Shown: in pieces, positions 17,006 through 27,566 of the stretch | Layout: every line of letters starts with the position of its first letter | How positions within the stretch are numbered: the stretch's first letter is position 1 | DNA from: Enemella evansiae | GTDB taxonomy: Bacteria > Actinomycetota > Actinomycetes > Propionibacteriales > Propionibacteriaceae | Direction: 5' to 3' | NCBI RefSeq assembly: GCF_002250705.1 | Contig: NZ_NMVP01000035.1 | Span: 62,001-126,000 of the forward strand | Length of the DNA: 64,000 nucleotides | Translations under genes and position numbers: made by a program | The notes under the pieces: generated by a model | The model's database searches: none | Told to the model about the DNA's origin: nothing | What the model saw: only the letters and a program-made list of their open reading frames with translations

Positions 17006-18558
17006 CCGAAGCGCAGAGCCGACAGCCGATCCGGCGCGCCCTCGTCTCCGTCTATGACAAGACCGGACTGGAAGACCTCGGCCGGGCGCTGGTCGCGGCC
17101 GGTGTCGAGCTGGTCTCCACCGGTTCCACCGCCAAGCGGCTGGCCGACGCCGGTCTGCCGGTCACCGCGGTCGAGCAGGTCACCGGTTTCCCCGAATGCC
17201 TGGACGGCCGGGTGAAGACCCTGCATCCGATGGTGCATGCCGGCATCCTCGCCGACCGGCGACTGCCCGCCCACGTCGAGCAGCTCGAGCAGCTCGGGGT
17301 CGCGCCCTTCGACCTGGTGGTCTCCAACCTCTACCCGTTCGCCGAGACCGTCGCCTCCGGTGCCAGCACCGACGAGGCCATCGAGCAGATCGACATCGGC
17401 GGCCCCTCGATGGTCCGCGCCGCGGCCAAGAACCACCCGTCGGTGGCGATCATCACCGCGCCGGAGCAGTACGCCGAGCTGATCGACGCGCTGGACGCCG
17501 GCGGCACCACGCTGGCCCAGCGGCAGCGGCTCGCCACCGACGCCTTCCGGCACACCGCCGCCTACGATGTCGCGGTCGCGTCCTGGATGGGGCGTACGCT
17601 CGCCGGTGACGAGGGTGCCCCGGCCTGGGCCGGCGCCACCTGGGACAAGGTCGCCGACCTGCGCTACGGCGAGAACAGCCACCAGTCCGCGACCCTCTAC
17701 CGCGGCGCGAGCGGTGGCCTGGCCGGTGCGGAACAGCTGCACGGCAAGGAGATGTCCTACAACAACTACGTCGACACCGACGCCGCCCGCCGGGCCGCCT
17801 TCGACTTCGACGAGCCGGCGGTGGCGATCGTCAAGCACGCCAACCCGTGCGGGATCGCGGTCGACGACGACATCGCGGTGGCGTACGCCAAGGCGCACGC
17901 CAGCGACCCGGTGAGCGCCTTCGGTGGCGTGATCGCCGCGAACCGCGAGGTCACCACCCAGATGGCCGAGGCGGTCAGCGAGGTCTTCACCGAGGTGATC
18001 GTCGCGCCCTCGTACGCCGAGGGTGCGGTGGAGATCCTGCAGGGCAAGAAGAACATCCGGATCCTGGTCTGCCCGGCCGACGAGCATCCCGACCCGGTCG
18101 AGTTCACGATGATCTCCGGCGGCGTACTGATGCAGGACGTCGACCGCTTCCAGGCCGAGGGTGACGACCCCGCCACCTGGACGCTGGCCGCCGGTGAGGC
18201 CGCCGACGAGCAGACGATGGCCGATCTGGCGTTCGCCTGGAAGGCCTGCCGGGCCGTGAAATCCAACGCGATCCTGCTCGCCCACGACGGCGCCTCGGTC
18301 GGTGTCGGCATGGGTCAGGTGAACCGCGTCGACTCCTGCCGGCTGGCCGTCGAGCGGGCCGGGGAGCGGGCCGCCGGATCGGTGGCCGCCTCCGATGCCT
18401 TCTTCCCGTTCTCCGACGGCCCGCAGATCCTGCTCGATGCCGGTATCAAGGCGATCGTGCAGCCGGGTGGTTCGGTACGCGACGAGGAGACCATCGAGGC
18501 CTGCCGGAAGGCCGGCGTGACGATGTACTTCACCGGTACCAGGCACTTCTTCCACTGA
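17002..18558 (+). CDS. purH: Bifunctional AICAR transformylase / IMP cyclohydrolase
   Basis: 518 residues, full length. The N-terminal MGS-type cyclohydrolase domain starts with [19 protein letters not shown] and includes [21 protein letters not shown]. The C-terminal transformylase domain has [26 protein letters not shown] (the catalytic Lys-His region) and the closing [13 protein letters not shown]. It carries out the last two steps to IMP using 10-formyl-THF. It is translationally coupled to purN. Confidence 0.97.
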   Translation: MTEAQSRQPIRRALVSVYDKTGLEDLGRALVAAGVELVSTGSTAKRLADAGLPVTAVEQVTGFPECLDGRVKTLHPMVHAGILADRRLPAHVEQLEQLGVAPFDLVVSNLYPFAETVASGASTDEAIEQIDIGGPSMVRAAAKNHPSVAIITAPEQYAELIDALDAGGTTLAQRQRLATDAFRHTAAYDVAVASWMGRTLAGDEGAPAWAGATWDKVADLRYGENSHQSATLYRGASGGLAGAEQLHGKEMSYNNYVDTDAARRAAFDFDEPAVAIVKHANPCGIAVDDDIAVAYAKAHASDPVSAFGGVIAANREVTTQMAEAVSEVFTEVIVAPSYAEGAVEILQGKKNIRILVCPADEHPDPVEFTMISGGVLMQDVDRFQAEGDDPATWTLAAGEAADEQTMADLAFAWKACRAVKSNAILLAHDGASVGVGMGQVNRVDSCRLAVERAGERAAGSVAASDAFFPFSDGPQILLDAGIKAIVQPGGSVRDEETIEACRKAGVTMYFTGTRHFFH

Positions 18559-18583
18559 TCACCCGCAAATCCACGTGCGGCCT

Positions 18584-18603
18584 GGTATCAGACTCGGTAT
18601 CAT
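18584..18603 (+). promoter_or_regulatory. Direct repeats GGTATCA before the toxin-antitoxin pair
   Basis: GGTATCA occurs at 18584 and 18597, 13 bases apart, seven bases before the antitoxin ATG. Type II antitoxins usually repress their own operon through such sites. The second copy also resembles a -10 box (TATCAT). Confidence 0.45.
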
Positions 18604-18609
18604 GGGTTC

Positions 18610-18813
18610 ATGGCCATGACACTTCGCCTGACCGAGGCCGAGACCGAAGCGCTCCGCAAGCGTGCTGAGCTTGAGCGCCGCTCGATGCAGGAGGTCGCTC
18701 GGGCCGCGGTGACCGAGTACATCGAGACCCACAGCCGGCGTGACCTGCTGGACCAGGTTCTGGATCGGGAGTTGCCGCGCTACGCCGAGGCGCTCGAACG
18801 TCTCGGCCAATGA
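18610..18813 (+). CDS. Ribbon-helix-helix-type antitoxin
   Basis: 67 residues. The N-terminus MAMTLRLTEAETEALRKRAELERRSMQEVARAAVTEYI has the strand-helix-turn-helix pattern of ribbon-helix-helix DNA-binding antitoxins, and the charged C-terminal tail (SRRDLLDQVLDRELPRYAEAL) would wrap the toxin. It overlaps the Doc-like gene by four bases (ATGA), the standard arrangement in these modules. Confidence 0.85.
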   Translation: MAMTLRLTEAETEALRKRAELERRSMQEVARAAVTEYIETHSRRDLLDQVLDRELPRYAEALERLGQ

Positions 18814-19184
18814 CGCTCTTTCTCACCACCGAGGAACTGATCCATATCGCGAACCGGGCGACCGGGATGACGGTCGCGGTCCGCGACATCGGTCTGCTCG
18901 AGTCGGCGGCAGCCCGCCCCCAGACCGAGGTCTTCGGCCAGGTCGCGTACCCGGATCTGGTCACCCAGGCCGCGGCGTTGACGCAGTCGATCGTGGGGAA
19001 CCATGCCTTGGTGGACGGCAACAAACGGCTGGGACTGGCTGCCCTGCTGGCATTTCTCGGCCTCAACGGTCATCGACTCACGTTCAGCAATGATGAGGCC
19101 TACGAGTTCATCCTCGCCATCGCTGATGGATCGTTGGCAGAGGTGGAGAGCATCGCGGAGCAACTGCGCCGGGGAGTGCAGTGA
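18810..19184 (+). CDS. doc: Doc-type (Fic fold) toxin
   Basis: 124 residues, the size of phage P1 Doc. The Fic motif reads [13 protein letters not shown], matching HxFx(D/N)xNKR with His at about residue 65 and the Asn-Lys-Arg triplet intact, and a Leu in place of the usual Phe. Doc proteins phosphorylate elongation factor EF-Tu using ATP and stop translation; most other Fic proteins AMPylate. The neighbouring antitoxin gene overlaps it. The pair sits between purH and folD. An active toxin is probable given the intact motif. Confidence 0.88.
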   Translation: MTLFLTTEELIHIANRATGMTVAVRDIGLLESAAARPQTEVFGQVAYPDLVTQAAALTQSIVGNHALVDGNKRLGLAALLAFLGLNGHRLTFSNDEAYEFILAIADGSLAEVESIAEQLRRGVQ

Positions 19185-19296
19185 TCCGCTGCTCGTATCG
19201 GGAGTGATTCCGCCGAGTGGAATGCAGGTGTCGGGCGGGCGGCGCCGACGGTGCAAGAATGGCGGAGCCCTCAGGCGTACCCGCGAAAGGACTTCG

Positions 19297-20196
19297 ATGA
19301 CGGCGCAGACACTCGACGGCAAGGCCTGTGCGGCCGAGATCAAGGCGGAGCTCACCGAGCGTGTCGCCGCCCTGGCCGAACACGGGGTCACCCCCGGACT
19401 CGGCACCGTGCTGGTCGGCGACGACCCCGGTTCGCAGATCTATGTCAACGGCAAGCACCGCGACTGCGCCCAGGTCGGCATCGCCTCGATCCGGGTCGAT
19501 CTGCCCGCCGAGACCAGCCAGGAGCGGCTCCGCGAGGAGATCGCCAGGCTGAACGCCGATGCCACCTGCACCGGCTACATCGTCCAGCTGCCGCTGCCCA
19601 GGCAGCTCGACGAGCACGAGGCGCTCGGCCTGATCGACCCGGCCAAGGACGTTGACGGGCTCACCCCGACCAACCTCGGCAAGCTGGTGCTGAACGAGCC
19701 CGGGCTGCTGCCGTGCACCCCGCGCGGCATCGTCGAACTGCTGCGCCGCAGCGGTGTCGAACTGGCCGGCGCCGAGGCCTGCATCGTCGGCCGCGGCACC
19801 ACGGTCGGCCGCCCGCTCGGGCTGCTGCTCACCCGGCGCTCGGAGAACTCCACGGTCACCCTGTGCCACACCGGCACCAAGGACCTCGCCGCGCACACCA
19901 GGGCTGCCGACATCGTGATCGGCGCCGCCGGCGTACCCGGGCTGATCACCGCCGAGATGATCAAGCCCGGCGCCGCCCTGGTCGATGTCGGGATCACCCG
20001 CAACGACGAGGGGAAGCAGGTCGGCGACTTCACCCCCGAGGTCTGGGAGGTGGCCGGTGCGGTCACCCCGAACCCCGGTGGTGTCGGCCCGATGACCCGC
20101 GCGATGCTGCTCGAGAACGTCGTCGAGGCCGCCGAGCGGCAGCTCGCCGACGCGCTGTCGGGCACCCGGTTCGTCCAGGACCCGGCGCGGGGCTGA
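19297..20196 (+). CDS. folD: Methylene-THF dehydrogenase / methenyl-THF cyclohydrolase
   Basis: 299 residues from ATG 19297, with GAAAGGA seven bases upstream. It shows the FolD motifs: [22 protein letters not shown] with the catalytic Lys, [26 protein letters not shown], the Rossmann turn [11 protein letters not shown], and [16 protein letters not shown]. The enzyme interconverts 5,10-methylene-, methenyl- and 10-formyl-THF and so supplies PurN and PurH. A DUF3017 gene follows after ten bases, as in mycobacteria. Confidence 0.97.
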   Translation: MTAQTLDGKACAAEIKAELTERVAALAEHGVTPGLGTVLVGDDPGSQIYVNGKHRDCAQVGIASIRVDLPAETSQERLREEIARLNADATCTGYIVQLPLPRQLDEHEALGLIDPAKDVDGLTPTNLGKLVLNEPGLLPCTPRGIVELLRRSGVELAGAEACIVGRGTTVGRPLGLLLTRRSENSTVTLCHTGTKDLAAHTRAADIVIGAAGVPGLITAEMIKPGAALVDVGITRNDEGKQVGDFTPEVWEVAGAVTPNPGGVGPMTRAMLLENVVEAAERQLADALSGTRFVQDPARG

Positions 20197-20206
20197 GGCG
20201 TACCCG

Positions 20207-20512
20207 ATGGGAGTCCGCGACCAGGGCATCCGGATGGCCGCCCGGGCCAAGGCGCGGTCGCTGAACCAGTGGCCGCTGCTGGTGGTGGTGGCGATCACCG
20301 CGATCGCGCTGATCGTCGTCGCCCGCGGCCACTGGCGCTGGGGCAGCGGCCTCTTCGGTGCCGCGCTCTGCCTCGGCGGGCTCGCCCGGCTCGTGCTCCC
20401 GCGCCGGATGGCCGGCCTGCTGCAGGTCCGGGGCCGCGCCTTCGACGTCACCGTCCTGCTGGGTGCCGGGATCGCGATCATCGTGCTCGCCCTGGCGGTG
20501 CCGCCCGGCTGA
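20207..20512 (+). CDS. DUF3017 membrane protein
   Basis: 101 residues with three hydrophobic helices (about 21-39, 46-63 and 80-99) and the conserved WRWGSGLFGAALCLGGLARLVLPRRMAGLLQVRGR stretch between them. The function of DUF3017 is unknown; its constant companionship with folD in actinobacteria is the only clue. The ATG lies ten bases after folD, so it is co-transcribed. Confidence 0.85.
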   Translation: MGVRDQGIRMAARAKARSLNQWPLLVVVAITAIALIVVARGHWRWGSGLFGAALCLGGLARLVLPRRMAGLLQVRGRAFDVTVLLGAGIAIIVLALAVPPG

Positions 20513-20520
20513 ACCGGCAC

Positions 20521-20526
20521 TACGGT
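20521..20526 (+). promoter_or_regulatory. -10-like element for the PIG-L gene
   Basis: TACGGT lies six bases before the GTG at 20533 with no Shine-Dalgarno sequence, another likely leaderless start. Confidence 0.4.
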
Positions 20527-20532
20527 GGTCGG

Positions 20533-21282
20533 GTGACGAGCCCCGTACCGGCCGGTGGATTCCCGGCGATCGAACCCCGCCCCGACGACCAGATCGAACG
20601 CGCCCTGGTGGTCGTCGCCCATCCCGACGACGCCGACTTCGGGGTGGCCGGCACGATCGCCGGTTGGACCGACGCCGGCATCGAGGTCACCGTGCTGTGC
20701 TGCACCCGTGGCGAACAGGGCGCCCGGCCCGATGCCGACATCGACGCCATCCCGGCGCTCCGCGAGACGGAGCAGCGGGCGGCCAGCGCCGAGCTCGGGG
20801 TGAGCGACGTACGCTTCCTCGACGGCCACCGCGACGGCTGGCTGGTGCCTGGCTTCGACCTGCAGCGCGACATCCTCCGGGTGCTCCGCGAGGTGCGCCC
20901 GCAGCGGGTGGTGACCCAGTCACCGGACCGCAACTGGGACCGGTTGCAGTCCAGCCACCCCGACCATCTGGCCGCCGGCGAGGCCGCCGTCCGTGCCTGC
21001 TATCCCGCCTCGGAGAACCCGTTCGCCTGGCCTGAGCTCGGCCTGGACCCGTGGCACGTCGGCGAGATCTGGGTGATGGGCCATCCCGAACCGAATCACG
21101 CGGTGGACATCACCGACCGGTTCGACCGCAAGCTGGCGGCGCTGAAGCAGCACGTCTCGCAGACCGGTCATCGCGCCGAACTGGAGACCTTCCTGCGTCG
21201 CGGGTCGGGGATGATGGCCGCCCGGATGGGGCTGCCCGAGGGCCGGCTGGCCGAACTCTTCCGGGTCTGTCCGCTGAACTGA
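20533..21282 (+). CDS. PIG-L/LmbE family deacetylase (MshB/Mca-like)
   Basis: 249 residues. The zinc motif AHPDD appears at about residue 32 (VVVAHPDDADFG), followed by LCCTRGEQG and the third ligand in SSHPDHLAAGEAAVRACYP. The family removes acetyl groups from N-acetylglucosaminyl compounds; in actinobacteria close members are MshB and Mca of mycothiol metabolism. The length and the ETEQRAASAELGV segment are typical, but it may be another LmbE-like enzyme. Confidence 0.87.
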   Translation: MTSPVPAGGFPAIEPRPDDQIERALVVVAHPDDADFGVAGTIAGWTDAGIEVTVLCCTRGEQGARPDADIDAIPALRETEQRAASAELGVSDVRFLDGHRDGWLVPGFDLQRDILRVLREVRPQRVVTQSPDRNWDRLQSSHPDHLAAGEAAVRACYPASENPFAWPELGLDPWHVGEIWVMGHPEPNHAVDITDRFDRKLAALKQHVSQTGHRAELETFLRRGSGMMAARMGLPEGRLAELFRVCPLN

Positions 21283-21312
21283 CCGGACGGGCTCACCCCA
21301 CCGGCCACGGCC

Positions 21313-21912
21313 TCAGGACGCGAGCGCCAGAACCAGGTAGTAGACCAGCCACATCGAACCGAAGATGCCGGTGATCAGGCCGCCGATCGCCTGACCCCGA
21401 CCGCCGTAGACCTGGGGTTCACGGCTGATCTGGCGCAGCGCTGCGACGGCGAAACCGATCGCCAGCGGCCCGGTGATCCCGCAGAAGAAGCCGATGATGC
21501 CGGTCACCAGCGAGACCGTCGCATACGGCGAGGTCGACAGCACCAGGCCATAGGTCTGGTACGGGTTGTAGGGGGCCGGATACGACGCCCCGGGATAGGG
21601 CTGCATCGACTGGCCCACCTGGTACGGCTGCGGCGGGTGGGGCTGCAGCACCGGCGGCTGCGGTTCGCCGTAGGGATAGCTCGGGAAGGCCTCGCCGGCG
21701 GGTTCGGCGTACGCCCGGTCCGGCGGGCCGCCGGCCTCGGACCACTGCCCTTGCGGCTGGGGTTGGGCCTGGGCCTGGGGCGGCTCGGTGGCGGGTACGC
21801 CGGATGCCTGCGGGGTGGCACCGTCGGCCAGCGTCTCGAACCGGTTCACCTCACCCAGCCCGTCACCGGGACGGGAGCCCTCACGGCTGAAGGGATTCGG
21901 TCCGACCGTCAT
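21313..21912 (-). CDS. DUF4190 membrane protein with Pro/Gln/Tyr-rich N-terminus
   Basis: 199 residues. The first ~120 residues are low-complexity and rich in Pro, Gln and Tyr (PQAQAQPQPQGQW, PYPGASYPAPYNPYQTYG). The C-terminal ~70 residues hold two helices with the DUF4190 pattern: SLVTGIIGFFCGITGPLAIGFAVAALRQI, a short loop, then GRGQAIGGLITGIFGSMW. Function unknown. A ribosome site GAGGTGG lies upstream of ATG 21912; ATG 21921 is an alternative. Confidence 0.8.
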   Translation of the reverse strand: MTVGPNPFSREGSRPGDGLGEVNRFETLADGATPQASGVPATEPPQAQAQPQPQGQWSEAGGPPDRAYAEPAGEAFPSYPYGEPQPPVLQPHPPQPYQVGQSMQPYPGASYPAPYNPYQTYGLVLSTSPYATVSLVTGIIGFFCGITGPLAIGFAVAALRQISREPQVYGGRGQAIGGLITGIFGSMWLVYYLVLALAS

Positions 21913-22008
21913 CTCGACCACCTCGTGTTCGTAGTGCAGCAGCGTACGCCCACCACGACGGCATCCGGGGTGGCACCGGTTCCCCCCGGCCCTGACCCGG
22001 ATGCCCGG

Positions 22009-24195
22009 TCAGCGGATCCGCACGTTGTCGAAGTAGAACGAGCTGCCCTTCGGGGCCGTCCCCGCGGAGCTGAACGCCAGGGCGTTCAACGCGGTCGGGG
22101 CGCCGGTCGGGGGCCTGGTGGTGAAGCTGGTGTCGCCGATCTTCAACGTCCCGCCGGCGGTGTCCGCGGTGATCTGCACCGCCGCCCAGACGTTCGGGTT
22201 GATCGGGGCCGGCAGCTGGCCGAGCGAGTTCCACGCCCGGCCGTCGTACTGGCGGATCTCCCGGCTGATCGGGTCGATCAGGAAGTGGTAGGCGTCCACC
22301 GAACGACCCGACGCGTCGGTGCCCTTCACCGTGACGATCGTGCCCGTCTGCCGGTTGACGCCCATCATCTGGTAGTCGATCGAGACCTGCTGGCGGGCCG
22401 GGAAGGCCCGCTGGGCGGTCGCGATGTCGTCGGTGGCGAAGTCGAGCAGCCGCAGCGCCCGCCGGGAACCGAAACCGGCGGTCCGCGGCGTACCGGTCTG
22501 CGGGGCGGTGTCGACGACCTGGGCGAGCGAGTTGCGCACCCAACCGCGCGGCGGCGCGTTCACCGGGTCGTTCTCGAAGGTGTCGGTGTCGGCGGCGTAC
22601 GCCTCCAGCTCGGTCACCGCATCCAGCGGGGCGTTGCCGTCGGGGCCGATCTTGATGAACTTCGCCTCGGTCGGCTGGATCTCGGTGTAGGCGAGGGCGC
22701 TGTCCACCCGGTCCCGCAGCTTGACCTCCGGCTTCCCCCAGGCCCGGCCGTCGGTCGACAACTGGATGTTGGCGCTCTGCTTCACCCCGGGCGCCATCAG
22801 CAGCCCGAGCTTGTTCAACCGATAGACCTGATCGAGTTCGACGACCACGCTCGAACCGGGCCGGATCCGGGCGGCGGCGTGCTTGTCCGATGAACCGTCG
22901 ACCGCGCCGGCGGCGCTGGTCTGCGGGAACAGCGGGTCGGTGAGCACGTCGGCGGTGATCCGGGCCCGCCCCTCGGCGAGCATCGTGGTCAGATCCAGCT
23001 TCCCGGTACCCGGGCCGACCGCGTCGATCTGCCGGGCCCAGATGGCGTAGGTCTCGTTGTAGGGCTGGCAGCCCCACGGGGCGCAGGTGTCGCCGGCGAC
23101 CAGCGACCGGTTGCCGTCCAGCGGGACCATCGTCATGTTGGCGCTGGAGCCCCAGGTCGGTTCGGCATTGCGCGGCGGCACGTTGTTCTGCAGCAGCTGG
23201 TAGTTGCCCCAGTCGTCGCCGTTGCCGGAGGCACTGACCAGCGCATGGTTGCCCGGGCGGCCGTAGGCCAGCACCAGCTGACCGTTCGGTTGCAGCACCA
23301 CCGAGGGCTCCACCGCGCCGCTCACCGTCGGGGTCGGCGCCTGCAGCCTGGTCGGGGCGGTCCAGGTCCGGCCGTCGTCGCTGGAGTACGCCTGCATCAG
23401 CCCGGCGGATTCGGGGCTGCCGCGCAGCACCGCGATCAACCGGCCGTCGACGGTCCGGGAGAAGCTGGGCTCGGAGGCGCCGACGGAGTTGTCGCCGTTG
23501 ATCACCCCCCACACCGACCAGGACGAACCGCCGTCGGTGCTGGTGATCAGCATTGCGCTCCACCGCTGGTCCTCGGTGAACTTGCCGTAGGCGCCGACGA
23601 TCAGCCGCCCGTCGGGCAGCTCCATGATGTTCTTGTGCACCCGGATGCCGCGGTCGAACCCGGTGCTGGCGAAGGTCTTGCCGGGTGGGGGAGTGACCAC
23701 CGCCCGCCGTTCCTGCCAGGTGGCGCCCCGGTCGGCGGAGACCTTGGTGATCACCGCCGGCCCGCGATCGGTCCACTCCGGGATGAACTTCGGGGCGATG
23801 TATTCGCCGTTGCTGCGCCGCATCATCGCCAGGGTCTCGACACCGGAGTCGTCGCGGCGGTCGGTGTAGGTGGCGCCACCGTCGCGGGAGACCAGCACCC
23901 CGGACGGCACCGTATTGGTCACCGCGTCCGGGCCCTGGGCGAAGCTGAGCCAGACCTCCGGCGTACGCTGCCCGGTCCGGTTCACCTGGTCGATCAGCGC
24001 CAGGTGCGGGAAGGAGGCCTGCAGTCCCGGTGCCGGGCTGAACGGATAGAACATGTTGCCCAGGCCGATCGCGGCCCGATCCCCGGGTTGGCCGTCGATC
24101 GGCTGCGCCTGGGCCCGCATCGGGATGCTGGCCGGGACCACGAGTGCGACCGCGGCGGCGGTCGCCACCAGCGTCGATGTTCTGCGGAACTTCAC
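22009..24195 (-). CDS. Secreted BNR/Asp-box glycosidase-like protein (sialidase superfamily)
   Basis: 728 residues from GTG 24195, with GAAGGAG seven bases upstream. A signal peptide (VKFRRTSTLVATAAAVALVVPASIPMRAQA) is followed by a six-bladed propeller region with Asp-boxes SRDGGATY, SADRGATW, STDGGSSW and SSDDGRTW, and RVHKNIMELPDGRLIVGAYG. After ~400 comes a discoidin-like carbohydrate-binding region and then a jelly-roll-like end (YFDNVRIR). The FRIP arginine motif of true sialidases is not evident, so the glycan target is uncertain. It is a single-gene unit ending at 22009. Confidence 0.78.
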   Translation of the reverse strand: MKFRRTSTLVATAAAVALVVPASIPMRAQAQPIDGQPGDRAAIGLGNMFYPFSPAPGLQASFPHLALIDQVNRTGQRTPEVWLSFAQGPDAVTNTVPSGVLVSRDGGATYTDRRDDSGVETLAMMRRSNGEYIAPKFIPEWTDRGPAVITKVSADRGATWQERRAVVTPPPGKTFASTGFDRGIRVHKNIMELPDGRLIVGAYGKFTEDQRWSAMLITSTDGGSSWSVWGVINGDNSVGASEPSFSRTVDGRLIAVLRGSPESAGLMQAYSSDDGRTWTAPTRLQAPTPTVSGAVEPSVVLQPNGQLVLAYGRPGNHALVSASGNGDDWGNYQLLQNNVPPRNAEPTWGSSANMTMVPLDGNRSLVAGDTCAPWGCQPYNETYAIWARQIDAVGPGTGKLDLTTMLAEGRARITADVLTDPLFPQTSAAGAVDGSSDKHAAARIRPGSSVVVELDQVYRLNKLGLLMAPGVKQSANIQLSTDGRAWGKPEVKLRDRVDSALAYTEIQPTEAKFIKIGPDGNAPLDAVTELEAYAADTDTFENDPVNAPPRGWVRNSLAQVVDTAPQTGTPRTAGFGSRRALRLLDFATDDIATAQRAFPARQQVSIDYQMMGVNRQTGTIVTVKGTDASGRSVDAYHFLIDPISREIRQYDGRAWNSLGQLPAPINPNVWAAVQITADTAGGTLKIGDTSFTTRPPTGAPTALNALAFSSAGTAPKGSSFYFDNVRIR

Positions 24196-24268
24196 GATGG
24201 CTCCTTCGCCGGACGTGGTGGAACGACGTTTCATCTAACCGCGAATGTCGACTCCTTGACAAGAGTCG

Positions 24269-24297
24269 GGCCCCGCCCTCGTGATGAGGACGGGGCC
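24269..24297 (-). terminator. Hairpin after mdh
   Basis: GGCCCCGCCCTC (24269-24280) pairs with GAGGACGGGGCC (24286-24297) with one mismatch. It lies 38 bases past the mdh stop and upstream of the glycosidase start. Confidence 0.7.
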
Positions 24298-24334
24298 TGG
24301 GTCTTCCCGGGGTGTGGGGGAGCCCCCACGGTGC

Positions 24335-25456
<1,122 letters not shown>

Positions 25457-25467
25457 CTACCGAGTGG

Positions 25468-27090
25468 TCAGTGGTCAAGCGCCTTGTGGGCGCCGGCACC
25501 GGTCATCGAGCGGACCTCCATCTCCGCCGACAGTGCGGTGTTGTCCTCCTTCGACAGCACCGAACCCAGCCAGCCGAGGAAGAAGCCGATCGGCACCGAC
25601 ACCAGGGCCGGGTTGTCCAGCGGGAACCAGGCGAAGTGCGCGTTCGGGAACATCGCGCTGGACAGCGGCTTGGTGCTGCCGATCATGCCGGACACGGCCG
25701 GGGAGAAGATGATCAGCACCAGCGAGGAGATCAACCCGCCGTAGATCGACCAGACCGAACCCTGGGTCTTGAATCCCCGCCAGTACAGGGAATACAGGAT
25801 CGAGGGCAGGTTCGCGCTGGCTGCGATCGCGAAGGCGAGCGAGACCAGGAAGGCCACGTTCATGCTCTTCGCCGCGATGCCGCCGACGATCGCCAGGACC
25901 CCGATCACCAGCACGGTGATCCGGGCCACCCGGACCTCGGCGGCCGGGGTGGCCTGACCGTGCTTGATCACCGAGTTGTAGATGTCGTGCGCCAGCGAGG
26001 CCGAGGCGGTGATTGTCAGACCGGCCACCACCGCCAGGATGGTGGCGAACGCGACGCCGGCGATCAACGCCAGCAGGACGGTGCCACCGAGGGCGAAGGC
26101 CAATGCGGGGGCGGCGGCGTTCGCCTTGCCGGGCAGGGCGTTGATGGCGTCCGCGCCGACCATCGCGGCGGCACCGTAGCCGATCACGATCGTCATCAGG
26201 TAGAAGGCGCCGATCAGACCGATCGCCCAGGTCACCGAACGCCGGGCCTCCTTGGCGGTCGGCACGGTGTAGAAGCGCATCAGCACGTGCGGCAGGCCCG
26301 CCGCGCCGAGCACCAGCGCGATCGACAGCGAGATGAAGCCGAGCTTGTTGGTGCCGTAACGGCCCATCGGCTGGATCAGCTTCTCCCCGGTCCCGGGCTG
26401 GGTGGCATTGGCCCGGTCGATCGCGGCCTGGATGACCTGGCCGAGGTCGAAACCGTTCAGGGCCATCACCCAGATGGTCATCACCAGCACCCCGCCGACC
26501 AGCAGGATCGCCTTGATCATCTGCACCCAGGTGGTGCCCTTCATGCCGCCGATCAGCACGTAGGCGATCATCAGCAGGCCGACGATGCCGATCACGATGC
26601 TCTGCGCGGTGTCGCCCTGGACGCCGAGCAGCAGGTTGACCAGCGCGCCGGCGCCGGCCATCTGGGCGAGCAGATAGAAGAAGGAGACCAGCAGCGTGGA
26701 GATCGCCGCGGCCAGGCGTACCGGGCGCTGCTTCATCCGGAAGGACAGCACGTCGGCCATCGTGTAGCGACCGGTGTTGCGCAGCGGCTCGGCGACCAGC
26801 AGCAGGGCGACCAGCCAGGCCACCAGGAAGCCGATCGAATAGAGCAGGCCGTCGTAGCCGTAGAGGGCCACCGCTCCGGCGATGCCGAGGAACGAGGCCG
26901 CGGACAGGTAGTCACCGGCGATCGCGAAACCGTTCTGCCGGCCGCTGAACTGGGCGCCGCCGGTGTAGAAGTCACCGGCGCGCTTCTTGCCACCGGTGGA
27001 CACCCGGATCACGATGGCCAGGGTGACCACGACGAAGGCGGCGAAGATCGCGATGTTGACCACCGGGTTGCCGAGCGAGGTCGGGTTCAT
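25468..27090 (-). CDS. actP: Cation/acetate symporter, SSS family
   Basis: 540 residues with about 13 transmembrane helices. SSS motifs include FYTGGAQFSGRQNGFAIAGDYLSAASFLGI near the N-terminus and LGAAGLPHVLMRFYTVPTAKEARRS in the middle, both characteristic of ActP acetate permeases. It imports short-chain monocarboxylates with a cation. The start overlaps the stop of the upstream DUF485 gene by four bases, and DUF485 proteins are the standard small partner of ActP. Confidence 0.93.
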   Translation of the reverse strand: MNPTSLGNPVVNIAIFAAFVVVTLAIVIRVSTGGKKRAGDFYTGGAQFSGRQNGFAIAGDYLSAASFLGIAGAVALYGYDGLLYSIGFLVAWLVALLLVAEPLRNTGRYTMADVLSFRMKQRPVRLAAAISTLLVSFFYLLAQMAGAGALVNLLLGVQGDTAQSIVIGIVGLLMIAYVLIGGMKGTTWVQMIKAILLVGGVLVMTIWVMALNGFDLGQVIQAAIDRANATQPGTGEKLIQPMGRYGTNKLGFISLSIALVLGAAGLPHVLMRFYTVPTAKEARRSVTWAIGLIGAFYLMTIVIGYGAAAMVGADAINALPGKANAAAPALAFALGGTVLLALIAGVAFATILAVVAGLTITASASLAHDIYNSVIKHGQATPAAEVRVARITVLVIGVLAIVGGIAAKSMNVAFLVSLAFAIAASANLPSILYSLYWRGFKTQGSVWSIYGGLISSLVLIIFSPAVSGMIGSTKPLSSAMFPNAHFAWFPLDNPALVSVPIGFFLGWLGSVLSKEDNTALSAEMEVRSMTGAGAHKALDH

Positions 27091-27458
27091 GCCTTGCCCT
27101 CCGTCTCCAGCTGCTGCTTCAGCTCGTTCGCGACCGGGTCCAGCGACTTGTTGGCGTGCCGGATGTAGAGCCAGGTGATCACGAAGGTGGTGAGGAACTG
27201 GCCGAGGCCCAGCACCAGGCCGTAGGTGATCGCCGATCCGCCGATCCGGGTCGACATGAAGCCCTCCGCGTAGCAGGAGAGCAGCACGTAGACCAGGTAC
27301 CAGAGGATGAAGAAGATCGTCATCGGGAACGCGAACCGGCGGAACCGGCTGCGCAGATCGGTGAATTCACTGCTGCGGGCCACCTCCAGGAAAGCTTCCG
27401 AGGTGGGCCCCACACGGGTGCCTCCCGGTGGCTGGCCAGTGGCTTCGGGGTCAGGCAT
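27087..27458 (-). CDS. DUF485 membrane protein, partner of the acetate symporter
   Basis: 123 residues from ATG 27458, with GGGAGG six bases upstream; the earlier in-frame start at 27509 has no such site. A basic Arg-rich helix (FTDLRSRFRRFAFPMTIFF) leads into two transmembrane helices (FILWYLVYVLLSCY and GLVLGLGQFLTTFVITWLYI). It is the first gene of a two-gene operon and overlaps the symporter by four bases. Confidence 0.9.
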   Translation of the reverse strand: MPDPEATGQPPGGTRVGPTSEAFLEVARSSEFTDLRSRFRRFAFPMTIFFILWYLVYVLLSCYAEGFMSTRIGGSAITYGLVLGLGQFLTTFVITWLYIRHANKSLDPVANELKQQLETEGKA

Positions 27459-27566
27459 TGGCATCCTCCCATTGGCATCGTTGCGCTCGGGCAGAGCTGC
27501 GCTGCTCACATGACACAGAACACAGTGACTCGGCAGCAGCAGATTCCATACCCGATCAAATCGTTA

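Noticed and set aside
22009..24195. Firm call as exo-alpha-sialidase
   Set aside because: Asp-boxes are present, but the FRIP motif and arginine triad could not be located, so only the superfamily is stated.
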